Source: Aliiruegeria sabulilitoris
GTDB taxonomy: Bacteria > Pseudomonadota > Alphaproteobacteria > Rhodobacterales > Rhodobacteraceae
Direction of reading: 5' to 3'
Assembly (NCBI RefSeq): GCF_001558155.1
Contig: NZ_LOAS01000010.1
Span: 62,001-126,000 of the forward strand
DNA: 64,000 nt
Shown here: positions 54,978 through 62,096 of the stretch, one piece after another
Numbering within the stretch: position 1 is the first letter of the stretch
Layout: each line of letters begins with the position of its first letter
Position numbers and translations under genes: made by a program
The notes under the pieces: generated by a model
Seen by the model: the letters and a program-made list of their open reading frames with translations, nothing else
Told to the model about the DNA's origin: nothing
The model's database searches: none

Positions 54978-56348
54978 TCAGCGCGGCCCGCCGCCGTCGC
55001 GCACCCAGCCGAAGTAATCCGGCGAGCCCATCTGGCCGCCTTTCAGCGCCAGTTCCAGCCCATCCATCGGTCCGTCGGCGTGGGCGCGGAAAATCGAAGC
55101 GCCAGGAATGGTCGGCGCGAGGGCGGACAGTGCGTAGATGCCGAGCTGCTGGGTGGCAAAGCCCGAGGTGTCGCCACCGGAGACGATGGCGCGGCGCACG
55201 CCGCTGCGCTGGAGCACTTCGTGCAGGATCTTGCCGAGCGACTCGCCAATTGTGCGGTTGGCATCCTGTATCGGTGTTCCCGTCGCGGCGATCTCCTCGC
55301 GGAACCGTTGCACTGCCGGATCGTCCGGCCCCTCGGCCGTATGCACCAACGGGTCGCGCCCTTCGGAGAGGGCCGCCAGACAGGCCGCGACGCTGCGCTC
55401 GATCTCGCGCTCAACGGCCTCTTGTCCGTGGCAGACCTGCGTGGCGTCGAAGGCGACGCAGGCGAAGCCGTTCTGCTTCGACCATGCGATCTGCGCGGCC
55501 GTTGTCGGCGACACGGAGCCGGAGACCGAGATCATGCCATTTGAGCGCCCGATGCCGGTCGGCGGGGTCGCCCTCTCCAGCAGGCCGCTCTGGCACCAAT
55601 GCTCGACCAGCGCATATTCGACGCCTTGGGAGCCGATCACGAAGCGGCTGCGCTCCCGCGCCTCCCACATCGCGCGCCCGGCGGCGGCATCGGAACTGGC
55701 ATCCATGGTGTCGATCGTCACCGCGCAGAGCCGTCCCGCTTCAATCTCCGGCAAGTCAGCGCCGCGTGCGAGGTCCTCCAGCGACAGCAAGGCGGTGTCG
55801 AGCCGGTCCGATTGCCGGGCGATGTGCAGGGCGACATCGGCCTCGTCCATCGGCGTGACCGGATGGCGTGACATCACCGGGTGCCGGTCAAGCCGGAAGA
55901 CCTGATCGCCCATTCCGGCAAAGAGATGGCCGAAGCACTGGTAGCGGCGCATTTGCGGCGCGGCCACCAGCACGGGCACGACTCTTGCTCCGAAGGTGGC
56001 TGCTCCGATCTCGATGGCGCGCCCGATGGAACCGGTTTCGGGCGAGGAATCGAGCGTGGAGCAGACCTTGTAGTGGACGAGCGCCGGATCAAAGGCCTTC
56101 AGCCGTTGGAACACTGCCGGCAGGTTTTCGTCCATCCAAGCCGGCGACATCGTCCGCGCAGTGGAGGCGACACCGATTGCACGCAGGTCAGGGAACCGCT
56201 CCAGCTGTTCGGCCGTCGGCACATCGAGAAACAGGATCGCCGGAAGCCCCGAGAAGGTCAGCACCTCCATCGTCGCGGCCGCTCCGGTGAAGTCATCGCC
56301 ATACCAGGCAACGAGAATGCCCGCATCGAGGCGGTCCGATTTCGACAT
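54978..56348 (-). CDS. oiaK: Four-carbon acid sugar kinase family, 3-oxo-isoapionate kinase-like
   Basis: About 456 residues (ATG 56346-56348 preceded by GGGGAAAC; ATG 56360 is an alternative). The DUF1537/OtnK-type kinase fold is shown by AWYGDDFTGAAATMEVL, STLDSSPETGSIGRA, RAIVSGGDTSGFATQQL and ALKGGQMGSPDYF, the last two being the nucleotide-binding C-terminal motifs. Members phosphorylate acid sugars such as threonate, erythronate or 3-oxo-isoapionate. The directly coupled RuBisCO-like gene and divergent ApnO-like gene point to 3-oxo-isoapionate. Only family and context support this substrate. Confidence 0.8.
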   Translation of the reverse strand: MSKSDRLDAGILVAWYGDDFTGAAATMEVLTFSGLPAILFLDVPTAEQLERFPDLRAIGVASTARTMSPAWMDENLPAVFQRLKAFDPALVHYKVCSTLDSSPETGSIGRAIEIGAATFGARVVPVLVAAPQMRRYQCFGHLFAGMGDQVFRLDRHPVMSRHPVTPMDEADVALHIARQSDRLDTALLSLEDLARGADLPEIEAGRLCAVTIDTMDASSDAAAGRAMWEARERSRFVIGSQGVEYALVEHWCQSGLLERATPPTGIGRSNGMISVSGSVSPTTAAQIAWSKQNGFACVAFDATQVCHGQEAVEREIERSVAACLAALSEGRDPLVHTAEGPDDPAVQRFREEIAATGTPIQDANRTIGESLGKILHEVLQRSGVRRAIVSGGDTSGFATQQLGIYALSALAPTIPGASIFRAHADGPMDGLELALKGGQMGSPDYFGWVRDGGGPR

Positions 56349-56375
56349 TTGTTTCCCCATCGCTGCAGCTTTTTT

Positions 56376-56428
56376 GTTGACAGTCGCTATGCTGGCATAG
56401 TTATTAACTCATCATACCAGTTGTCAAC
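56376..56428. promoter_or_regulatory. Divergent operator/promoter region of the apionate module
   Basis: GTTGACA (56376-56382) and TGTCAAC (56422-56428) face each other and each contains a perfect -35 TTGACA for one of the divergent genes. Between them lie the perfect palindrome CTATGC-TG-GCATAG (56387-56400) and an inverted pair of half-sites CTGGCATA and CATACCAG (56392-56399 and 56413-56420). The half-site TCATACCA recurs at 59164-59171 before the GntR gene. GntR/FCD regulators bind TGGT-ACCA-like dyads, so this is the likely operator. Confidence 0.5.
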
Positions 56429-56471
56429 CTGATTCCTGCCGTGGCGGGAGTGGACAGAAGGAGAAACAGAC

Positions 56472-57302
56472 GTGACGAAATTGGCCTTGTTTGGAGCTGG
56501 CGGAAAAATGGGGATGCGTCTTGGCGCGAACCTCGCCAAGACGGACGCCTTCGAGACCCTTCATGTGGAAGTGTCTGAGGACGGGCAAAAACGCGTGAAG
56601 GAAACGTTCGGCGTCGATTGCGTCGATCCCGATACCGCGCTCGCGGGCGCCGACGTGATCGTGCTCGCCGTGCCGGACACGCTGATCGGCAAGATCTCCC
56701 ATGCCATCATCGACAAGGTGAAGCCCGGCGCGATGCTCTTCTGCCTCGACGGCGCGGCGCCCTTTGCCGGCCACCTGCCGGAACGCGCGGACGTCACCTA
56801 TTTCATGTCTCATCCCTGCCATCCGCCGATCTGGAACGACGAGGATACGCCGGAAGGCCGGCGCGACTATTTTGGCGGGATCGCTGCCAAACAAGGCGTC
56901 GTCAACGTTCTGATCCAGGGGCCGGAGGGCGATTACGAGGTTGGCAACGAGGTCGCCCGGACGATCTACGCGCCGGTTGCGCGCTCGCACCGCGTGACGC
57001 TGAAACAGTTCGCGCTGCTGGAGCCGGGCCTGTCCGAGACAGTCAACGGCTCGCTGATGGCGGTGCTGCGTCAGGCGATGGACGAGGTGATCTCCAAGGG
57101 CGTGAGCTATGATTGCGCGCGCGACTTCTTGCTTGGGCACATGAACATCATGGGTGCGGTGACCTTCGACCAGCACAAGGGCGTCTTCTCCGATGCGGCC
57201 AACAAGGCCATCGAATACGGCATTCCCGTGCTGATGAAGGATGACTGGAAGCGCTGCTTCGACGATGACGAGATCGCCGCGAGCGTCGAGCGGATCACCT
57301 GA
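56472..57302 (+). CDS. apnO: D-apionate oxidoisomerase-like dehydrogenase
   Basis: A 276-residue NAD-dependent protein starting at GTG 56472 after AAGGAG. LALFGAGGKMGMRLGANLA is the dinucleotide-binding motif, ADVIVLAVPDTLIGKIS the second Rossmann strand region, and MSHPCHPPIWNDEDTPEGRRDYFGG plus a helical C-terminal domain (SETVNGSLMAVLRQAMDEV, GHMNIMGAVTF) follow. This is the arrangement of the PGDH_C-type dehydrogenases to which ApnO belongs; ApnO oxidises D-apionate with migration of a hydroxymethyl group to give 3-oxo-isoapionate. The divergent RLP-kinase pair supports the assignment. Confidence 0.75.
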   Translation: MTKLALFGAGGKMGMRLGANLAKTDAFETLHVEVSEDGQKRVKETFGVDCVDPDTALAGADVIVLAVPDTLIGKISHAIIDKVKPGAMLFCLDGAAPFAGHLPERADVTYFMSHPCHPPIWNDEDTPEGRRDYFGGIAAKQGVVNVLIQGPEGDYEVGNEVARTIYAPVARSHRVTLKQFALLEPGLSETVNGSLMAVLRQAMDEVISKGVSYDCARDFLLGHMNIMGAVTFDQHKGVFSDAANKAIEYGIPVLMKDDWKRCFDDDEIAASVERIT

Positions 57303-57361
57303 TCGCGCCCAGCGCAAACGCCCAAACCGGCTCCCGACAACATCGCGGGGGCCGCAGCGCC

Positions 57362-57504
57362 CGGGCCTGATACAAAGCCAGGCCCGACGCGCGGTACGTT
57401 ACAGAGTTTCGGGGAAAACAGATCGCCTTCCCTCACCTCCCGGCGTCCCTTCAGACGCAAAAAGGCGATACGAATGTCCCATGGTTTCCCCGAAACGCTT
57501 TTTT
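57362..57504 (+). terminator. Tandem hairpin and nested 91-bp inverted repeat ending in a T tract
   Basis: A first hairpin is CGGGCCTG/CAGGCCCG (57362-57369, 57379-57386). It is followed by nested arms: outer GTTTCGGGGAAA (57406-57417) with TTTCCCCGAAAC (57485-57496), middle ATCGCCTT (57422-57429) with AAGGCGAT (57462-57469), inner GCGTC (57443-57447) with GACGC (57454-57458). TTTTTT lies at 57499-57504. It follows apnO and abuts the stop of the convergent helicase. It should terminate apnO transcription, but it is far larger than a normal terminator. Confidence 0.7.
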
Positions 57505-57507
57505 GCG

Positions 57508-58740
57508 TCAGGCCGCCTTGCGACCGCCAGTCCGGCGCCGCGGGCGGCTTTTGGCATTCGGACGCGACGGTTTGGACTGGTTACCACGCCGCGGGGTCTC
57601 GGCCTGGGACCCGGACCAGCGCGTGCCGCCCTGCACGGGGATCTCGCGCCCCATCGTCTTCTGGATCGCCTTCAGCTCCGACATTTCCGCCGGCGCACAA
57701 TAGGTAACGGCGCGGCCATCGCGGCCAGCCCGCGCGGTACGGCCAATACGGTGCACGTAATTGTCGGGAACATTGGGCAGATCGTAGTTGTAGACATGCC
57801 GCACACCCGGAATGTCCAGCCCGCGCGCCGCGACATCCGTGGCCACCAGCACTTTCAGCTCGCCCGACTTGAATGCCTTGATCGCCCGGTCCCGCTGGCC
57901 CTGGGACTTGTTGCCATGGATCGCGCCAACGGCGTAACCCGCTTTCTCCAGCGCCCCGGCCAGGCGGTTCGCACCATGTTTCGTGCGCGTGAAGACCAGC
58001 GCCATTTCGGCGCGATGCGCATCGAGATGCTCGATCAAGAGCGAAGTCTTTCCGGCCTGTTCGACGAAATGCAGCCCCTGCTCGACCTTGTCGGCAGGCT
58101 TGCCCGGAGGGCTGACCTCGATACGGATCGGGTCTGTGAGATAGGTTTTCGACAGGTCCGCCATCAGCTTCGGCATGGTGGCCGAGAACAGCATGGTCTG
58201 GCGGTCCTTCGACAGCAGCGGCGCGATGCGGCGAAGTGCGTGGATGAAGCCCATGTCCAGCATCTGGTCGGCCTCGTCGAGAACGAGGTAGCGGGTCTGG
58301 TCGAGCCGGACAGCCTTGCGTTCAATCAGGTCGATCAACCGGCCGGGCGTTGCCACGAGCAGGTCCGTGCCCCGGTGAAGCCGGTTTGCCTGCGCGTTGA
58401 GGGAGGCGCCGCCGACGACAAGGTTCACCTTCAGATGCGTGCCGTTTGTATAGGCCGCGAGGTTGTCGGCGATCTGCTTGGCCAGTTCGCGGGTCGGGGC
58501 GAGGATCAGTCCGCGCACCGATTTCGGTTCGGGCGCGCTGCCCATCCCAAGCAGGTTATGGGCCATCGGCAGGCCGAAAGCCGCCGTCTTGCCGGTGCCG
58601 GTCTGGGCGATGCCCATGACGTCGCGCCCGGCGAGCGCATGCGGGATTGCTTTGGTCTGGATCGGCGTCGGGTCGGTGATGCCCTGCTCAGCAAGTTTGC
58701 GAACAAGGCGCGGTGCCAGCCCGAGTGTTTCAAAAGTCAT
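57508..58740 (-). CDS. DEAD-box RNA helicase (RhlE-like)
   Basis: A 410-residue ATP-dependent RNA helicase. In order: Q motif near FETLGLAPRLVRKLAEQGITDPTPIQ, motif I AQTGTGKT, Ia APTRELA, Ib ATPGRL, II VLDEADQMLDMGF, III FSATMP, then VFTRTKHGANRLAGAL, IV-V VATDVAARGLDIPGV and VI HRIGRTARAGRDG. The C-terminus is basic and Arg/Lys-rich (RPNAKSRPRRRTGGRKAA), an RNA-binding tail common in RhlE/CsdA-type proteins. ATG 58738-58740 is chosen. It lies between apnO and the GntR gene but has no evident role in the pathway. Confidence 0.93.
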   Translation of the reverse strand: MTFETLGLAPRLVRKLAEQGITDPTPIQTKAIPHALAGRDVMGIAQTGTGKTAAFGLPMAHNLLGMGSAPEPKSVRGLILAPTRELAKQIADNLAAYTNGTHLKVNLVVGGASLNAQANRLHRGTDLLVATPGRLIDLIERKAVRLDQTRYLVLDEADQMLDMGFIHALRRIAPLLSKDRQTMLFSATMPKLMADLSKTYLTDPIRIEVSPPGKPADKVEQGLHFVEQAGKTSLLIEHLDAHRAEMALVFTRTKHGANRLAGALEKAGYAVGAIHGNKSQGQRDRAIKAFKSGELKVLVATDVAARGLDIPGVRHVYNYDLPNVPDNYVHRIGRTARAGRDGRAVTYCAPAEMSELKAIQKTMGREIPVQGGTRWSGSQAETPRRGNQSKPSRPNAKSRPRRRTGGRKAA

Positions 58741-59214
58741 ATGTCTGTTTCCAATCGCGGCGCCGGCCTTTGGCCGTGCCAAAAAGAGCTGCCGCCCTTC
58801 GCATCGAAGTGGCGGGTGCAGTCGGGTTGCGCGATGACATGACCACGAGGCCGCATTGCCTCGACGGTTTTCACCGCGTCGGACCCCCGCGTGATCTGGG
58901 AACCTGGGAAAAGTGGACATTCTGCGTCATCCGCTCGGGGAGACTGCATTCTGCTCACGCGGCAGAGAATGTCAGAGGTGCCTAGTGCAGTTTTCGAGTC
59001 GGTATGTCAACAGGTTTGACGCTCTGCACAGAAACCGTCTTTACGCCCGCCACCTCCCGCTTCAGCGTTCCGGTGAAGAAGATCCAGGCCAAAATGTCCG
59101 CAGAAGCCACAAAACGGGTACGTTTACCCCAAAGCAGGCCCCAAATGCAGGTCATCACCTTGTCATACCAATAGTGCTCAAGTAAGCCCTAGGGAGAAAC
59201 AAAATGGTCGCCCC
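58741..59214. other. Non-coding divergent region helicase / gntR
   Basis: No gene is convincing in these 474 bases. CATTCTGC occurs twice in direct orientation (58918-58925 and 58947-58954), and GACATTCT (58916-58923) is inverted at 58966-58973 (AGAATGTC), which could be an operator or a folded 5' leader of the helicase mRNA about 180 bases upstream of its start. TTGTCATACCAA at 59160-59171 precedes gntR. Confidence 0.4.
59160..59171. promoter_or_regulatory. Candidate GntR/FCD operator
   Basis: TTGTCATACCAA (reverse TTGGTATGACAA) resembles the TTGGTnTGACCAA-like operators of FCD-type GntR regulators of sugar acid genes. It shares TCATACCA with the oiaK-apnO intergenic region. Its place, 44 bases before the gntR start, suggests autoregulation. 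Confidence 0.45.
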
Positions 59215-59955
59215 ATGCCCCAGGACACTCCTTTTTCCAAGACACCGGTCGAGCCGATCCAGCGGCAGAAGCTGTCCGACCAGGTGTTTGACCGCCTCTG
59301 GCGCATGATAAAGTCGGGCGAACTTGCGCCGGGCGATGCGATGCCCTCCGAACGTGCGCTCATGGAGCTGTTCGGCGTCGGACGTCCAGCGGTTCGCGAG
59401 GCGCTGCAGACGCTCGCCAACAAGGGGCTGATCTCCATTACCCATGGCGAACGCAGCCGTGTGAACGAGTTGAACGCCACGACGGCGCTCGGCCAGGTCG
59501 ACGAGATCGCCAAGCTTCTGTTGTCGGCCGAGCCGTCGAATGTCGACCACCTCAAGCAGCTTCGCAAGATCCTTGAGGCGGGAACCGTTCGTCTCGCCGC
59601 TGAAATCTGCGGGGCCGAGGACGTGCGGGATTTGCGGAACCTGATCGAAGAGCAGCGTGGCCTGCTTGGCGACGAAAAAGCCTTTATCCAGGCCGATATC
59701 GCCTTTCACGTCCGGATCGCGGAGATCACGACAAACCCGCTGCTGGTGAGCGTGACGCGGGCGATGCTGACTTGGCTGCTCGAGTATTACCAACCCGTCC
59801 TGCATTGGGAGGGCCGCGAGAATACCACGCTGCAGGAGCATGAGAAGATCGCCGATCTTCTTGGTCAGCGGGACCGGGAAGGCGCCATCCGGATGATGCG
59901 CGACCACCTCAGCCGTTCCGACCCGCTCTACATTTCAGCTGCCACCGCGAATTGA
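59215..59955 (+). CDS. GntR-family regulator, FadR/FCD subfamily
   Basis: A 246-residue regulator with an N-terminal winged helix (QVFDRLWRMIKSGELAPGDAMPSERALMELFGVGRPAVREALQTLANKGLI, in consecutive motifs) and a C-terminal FCD ligand domain (LRKILEAGTVRLAAE, FHVRIAEITTNPLLVSV, and the metal-site His in LQEHEKIADLL). FCD regulators sense organic acids and sugar acids. The start is taken at 59215; an out-of-frame ATG at 59204 lies closer to GGGAG. Its ligand is probably an intermediate of the neighbouring catabolic genes. Confidence 0.9.
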   Translation: MPQDTPFSKTPVEPIQRQKLSDQVFDRLWRMIKSGELAPGDAMPSERALMELFGVGRPAVREALQTLANKGLISITHGERSRVNELNATTALGQVDEIAKLLLSAEPSNVDHLKQLRKILEAGTVRLAAEICGAEDVRDLRNLIEEQRGLLGDEKAFIQADIAFHVRIAEITTNPLLVSVTRAMLTWLLEYYQPVLHWEGRENTTLQEHEKIADLLGQRDREGAIRMMRDHLSRSDPLYISAATAN

Positions 59956-59999
59956 ACGCGCGACAAAGGAACCGCGTCAGCACAGGCCCCGTCGGTCTG

Positions 60000-60180
60000 C
60001 TCGAACATGTGTCCTGCCCCATTTCGATTGGCCACTTCTCAGTAGAGTTCCCGGCACAGGTAGGCGCATTCCGAACGCCTGATGCGGACGGGTGTGGTTG
60101 TATGTAGACGGGGCGAGGGTGCGTCCGTGATGGCATAACGATCAAGGTAATACTGCGCCATACGCTCCAGCTCGTCGGTT
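60000..60180 (-). pseudogene. Decayed transposase (rve integrase type) C-terminal fragment
   Basis: On the minus strand, ELERMAQYYLDRY (from 60173) and, in another frame, TYNHTRPHQAFGMRLPVPG (from 60105) match the end of IS3/IS481-type integrase-core transposases (pattern LDxYNHxRPHxAL). The two parts are separated by a frameshift and about 20 extra bases, and no N-terminal catalytic region is seen. The longer gap 59956-60398 that contains it has no other gene. It is a scar of an insertion beside the catabolic cluster. Confidence 0.5.
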
Positions 60181-60398
60181 GATTATCCCCCGCCGAGCTT
60201 GGTCCCGGGCGCACTTCGCAGCAGACCGGCATCGATCCTCGCCTCCGGGGGTTGAACAAGCTGCCGATAATCAGGGCCTTGCTGGACACAGCCCCGCAGG
60301 ACCGATGAAACGGACCCCATCGAGGCTGCATCCGGTTTTTGTGGCTCTTTCAGGGAAGTTCGGAGCCATCCGGGCGCGTGGAAGCGCCCAGTCCTCCG

Positions 60399-61118
60399 TC
60401 ACACCAGATGTACGGAGATTTTGCCAAATCCTTCGACCCGGCCAATGACGTCGATGCCGCCGGGGAAGAAGTCGCAGCCCGTCAGCGAGCCCGTGATCAC
60501 GATCTGACCCTTTTGAAGGCCGCCGAGATGCCCGCCGATATTGGCACAGAACAGCGCCAGGTTGGACAATGCCGATCCGCCCGGCACGGTGGTCTCGCCG
60601 TCAAGGATCTGCTCATCACCACAACGCAGGAATGCGGTGGTCGCGCCGAAATCCCGGCCATCCCAGTCAGTCAGCTCCGGACCGACGACAAGGCCCGCGT
60701 TGAGCTGCATGTCGGCCAGTTTCAACATCGCCAGATCGTCGGCGCGATCCAGTCGCGTGTCCACCAGTTCGATCACCAGACGCGGCCGGAAAAAGGCCTT
60801 CGGGTCGCTCGTCATGTCATCGGCGGGCTCGGCGATCAGTTCGAACCCGATCTCCAGCTCGATCCCGATCTGATCCTTCACCGTCACGCTCCCGCCGGTA
60901 GGCACGGTCGACGCGACGGCAATGGGGCCCAGGAACGGGCGCGTATCGGGGCGTTCGATCACCTTGAACCCGCTGACCGGCCCAAGCTCCGCCTGAACAT
61001 GCCGCTGGATATCCAGCGCCTCGTCATAGTCCGGCACCGGAAGCTTGCTGGCATCCGCACGCTGGCCGGTCTGGTGGGCTGCGATCAGTGCCGTCGAAAT
61101 GGTGTCAACCTTCGTCAT
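60399..61118 (-). CDS. 2-keto-4-pentenoate hydratase family protein
   Basis: A 239-residue protein of the MhpD/fumarylacetoacetase-fold group. GFKVIERPDTRPFLGPI, DQIGIELEIGFELIAE (Glu-x-Glu metal ligands), AFFRPRLVIELVDTR and LSNLALFCANIGGHLGGLQKGQIVITGSLTG match the family, which hydrates or decarboxylates 2-oxo acids. ATG 61116-61118 follows AAGGAC. It is the last gene of the minus-strand unit that includes a dienelactone hydrolase and a TRAP transporter. Substrate unknown. Confidence 0.82.
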   Translation of the reverse strand: MTKVDTISTALIAAHQTGQRADASKLPVPDYDEALDIQRHVQAELGPVSGFKVIERPDTRPFLGPIAVASTVPTGGSVTVKDQIGIELEIGFELIAEPADDMTSDPKAFFRPRLVIELVDTRLDRADDLAMLKLADMQLNAGLVVGPELTDWDGRDFGATTAFLRCGDEQILDGETTVPGGSALSNLALFCANIGGHLGGLQKGQIVITGSLTGCDFFPGGIDVIGRVEGFGKISVHLV

Positions 61119-61370
61119 GTCCTTGCTCCATAGACCTTTGGCCTCGGGGGATAATTCTGCCAAGGAGCAGATACAATCCGGATCGAACGGCAATCAGGCT
61201 GCAAACGAAAATGCCGCGGCCAAGCAGATGCGGCCCTGGCTTCGCGCAACGTTCCACGAGCCTGGGCGCGCTGTTTCTGGGGACGTGCTCGGTCTGACCC
61301 ACATCGGCCGCGATTGTGCCCGGCTCTCAAGTCGGGACTTCGCAGATCCGCGCGTTGGGCGTCAGCTCCG

Positions 61371-62033
61371 TTAAGTCAGCTGGGCGCTCAGGAACTCCGC
61401 CGCACGCCGATGTGCCGTTTCGGCCGCCTGCTCCACATAATCCGCGGGGCGGGCATCGTTGGCGAAGGCATGACCGGCGTCGTCATAGGTGAACACTTCC
61501 ATGTCCGGGAAATACGCCTGTGCGGCGTCGAGCATCTCGGCGGGAACATGGCTGTCCTTGCGGCCATAATGGCCCTGAACCGGGGCCCTGAGCGGAGCAA
61601 TCTGGTACTGGGGCAGCCGGGTGCCGTAGAAGGCAACCGCCGCAGCGATATCGAGGATCTGGGCGGCACGAATGGCCAGCCCGCCGCCCCAGCAGAAGCC
61701 GATCACACCGACCTTGCCGCCATTGGCTTTCAGCGCCTGAACCGCGGCATCCACGTCCAGCATCGTCGTTTCGAGCTCCGATGCCAGCATCATGTCGCGT
61801 CCACGGGGCCCCTCGCTGAAGGGAATGACCGCCCCCTTCTCGAACCGGTCGAAAAGCGCGGGAATGGCGACGTCGTAGCCAAGCGCGGCGTAGCGGGCCG
61901 CGACCCCCTTGAGTTGATCGGTGACGCCGAAGATCTCCTGAAGGATCACGATTCCGCCCTTGCGGTCGCCTTGCGCCGGTTCCATCCAGCAGTCGAGTGC
62001 GTGGCCGTCCGAGGCCTTGAGCTCTGTCATCAT
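61371..62033 (-). CDS. Dienelactone hydrolase family protein
   Basis: A 220-residue alpha/beta hydrolase. IGFCWGGG has the nucleophile Cys, GRKDSHVP the Asp and DAGHAF the His, and ILQEIFGV carries the Glu that holds the Cys in dienelactone hydrolases, so the Cys-type triad is complete. The family opens lactones such as dienelactone; related enzymes act on other sugar or aromatic lactones. It lies 63 bases downstream of the TAXI gene. A role in opening a lactone before the hydratase step is plausible but unproven. Confidence 0.85.
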   Translation of the reverse strand: MMTELKASDGHALDCWMEPAQGDRKGGIVILQEIFGVTDQLKGVAARYAALGYDVAIPALFDRFEKGAVIPFSEGPRGRDMMLASELETTMLDVDAAVQALKANGGKVGVIGFCWGGGLAIRAAQILDIAAAVAFYGTRLPQYQIAPLRAPVQGHYGRKDSHVPAEMLDAAQAYFPDMEVFTYDDAGHAFANDARPADYVEQAAETAHRRAAEFLSAQLT

Positions 62034-62061
62034 GTGCCCGAATTCCTTTGTTTCAAAGACA

Positions 62062-62087
62062 CACGCGCCGGGAAGCCCCGGCGCGTG
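62062..62087 (-). terminator. Hairpin between TAXI and dienelactone hydrolase genes
   Basis: CACGCGCCGG (62062-62071) and CCGGCGCGTG (62078-62087) form a perfect 10-bp stem with a 6-base loop. It follows the TAXI stop by 10 bases. No T tract follows on the minus strand, so it could be a partial terminator or an mRNA-stabilising stem inside the operon. Confidence 0.5.
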
Positions 62088-62096
62088 CCCGTGAGA

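Noticed and set aside
56472-57302. 6-phosphogluconate dehydrogenase or ketol-acid reductoisomerase
   Set aside because: The Rossmann motif is shared, but the length, C-terminal domain and context with an RLP and a DUF1537 kinase fit the ApnO group better.
58913-59185. A 90-codon plus-strand frame in front of gntR
   Set aside because: It has no ribosome-binding site or motif, and it covers the repeats and the operator-like site expected to be non-coding.
59909-60331. A 140-codon minus-strand open frame between gntR and the hydratase gene
   Set aside because: It overlaps the gntR end, and its protein has no pattern. The recognisable transposase residues in this stretch are in the two other frames, so it is not the real product.
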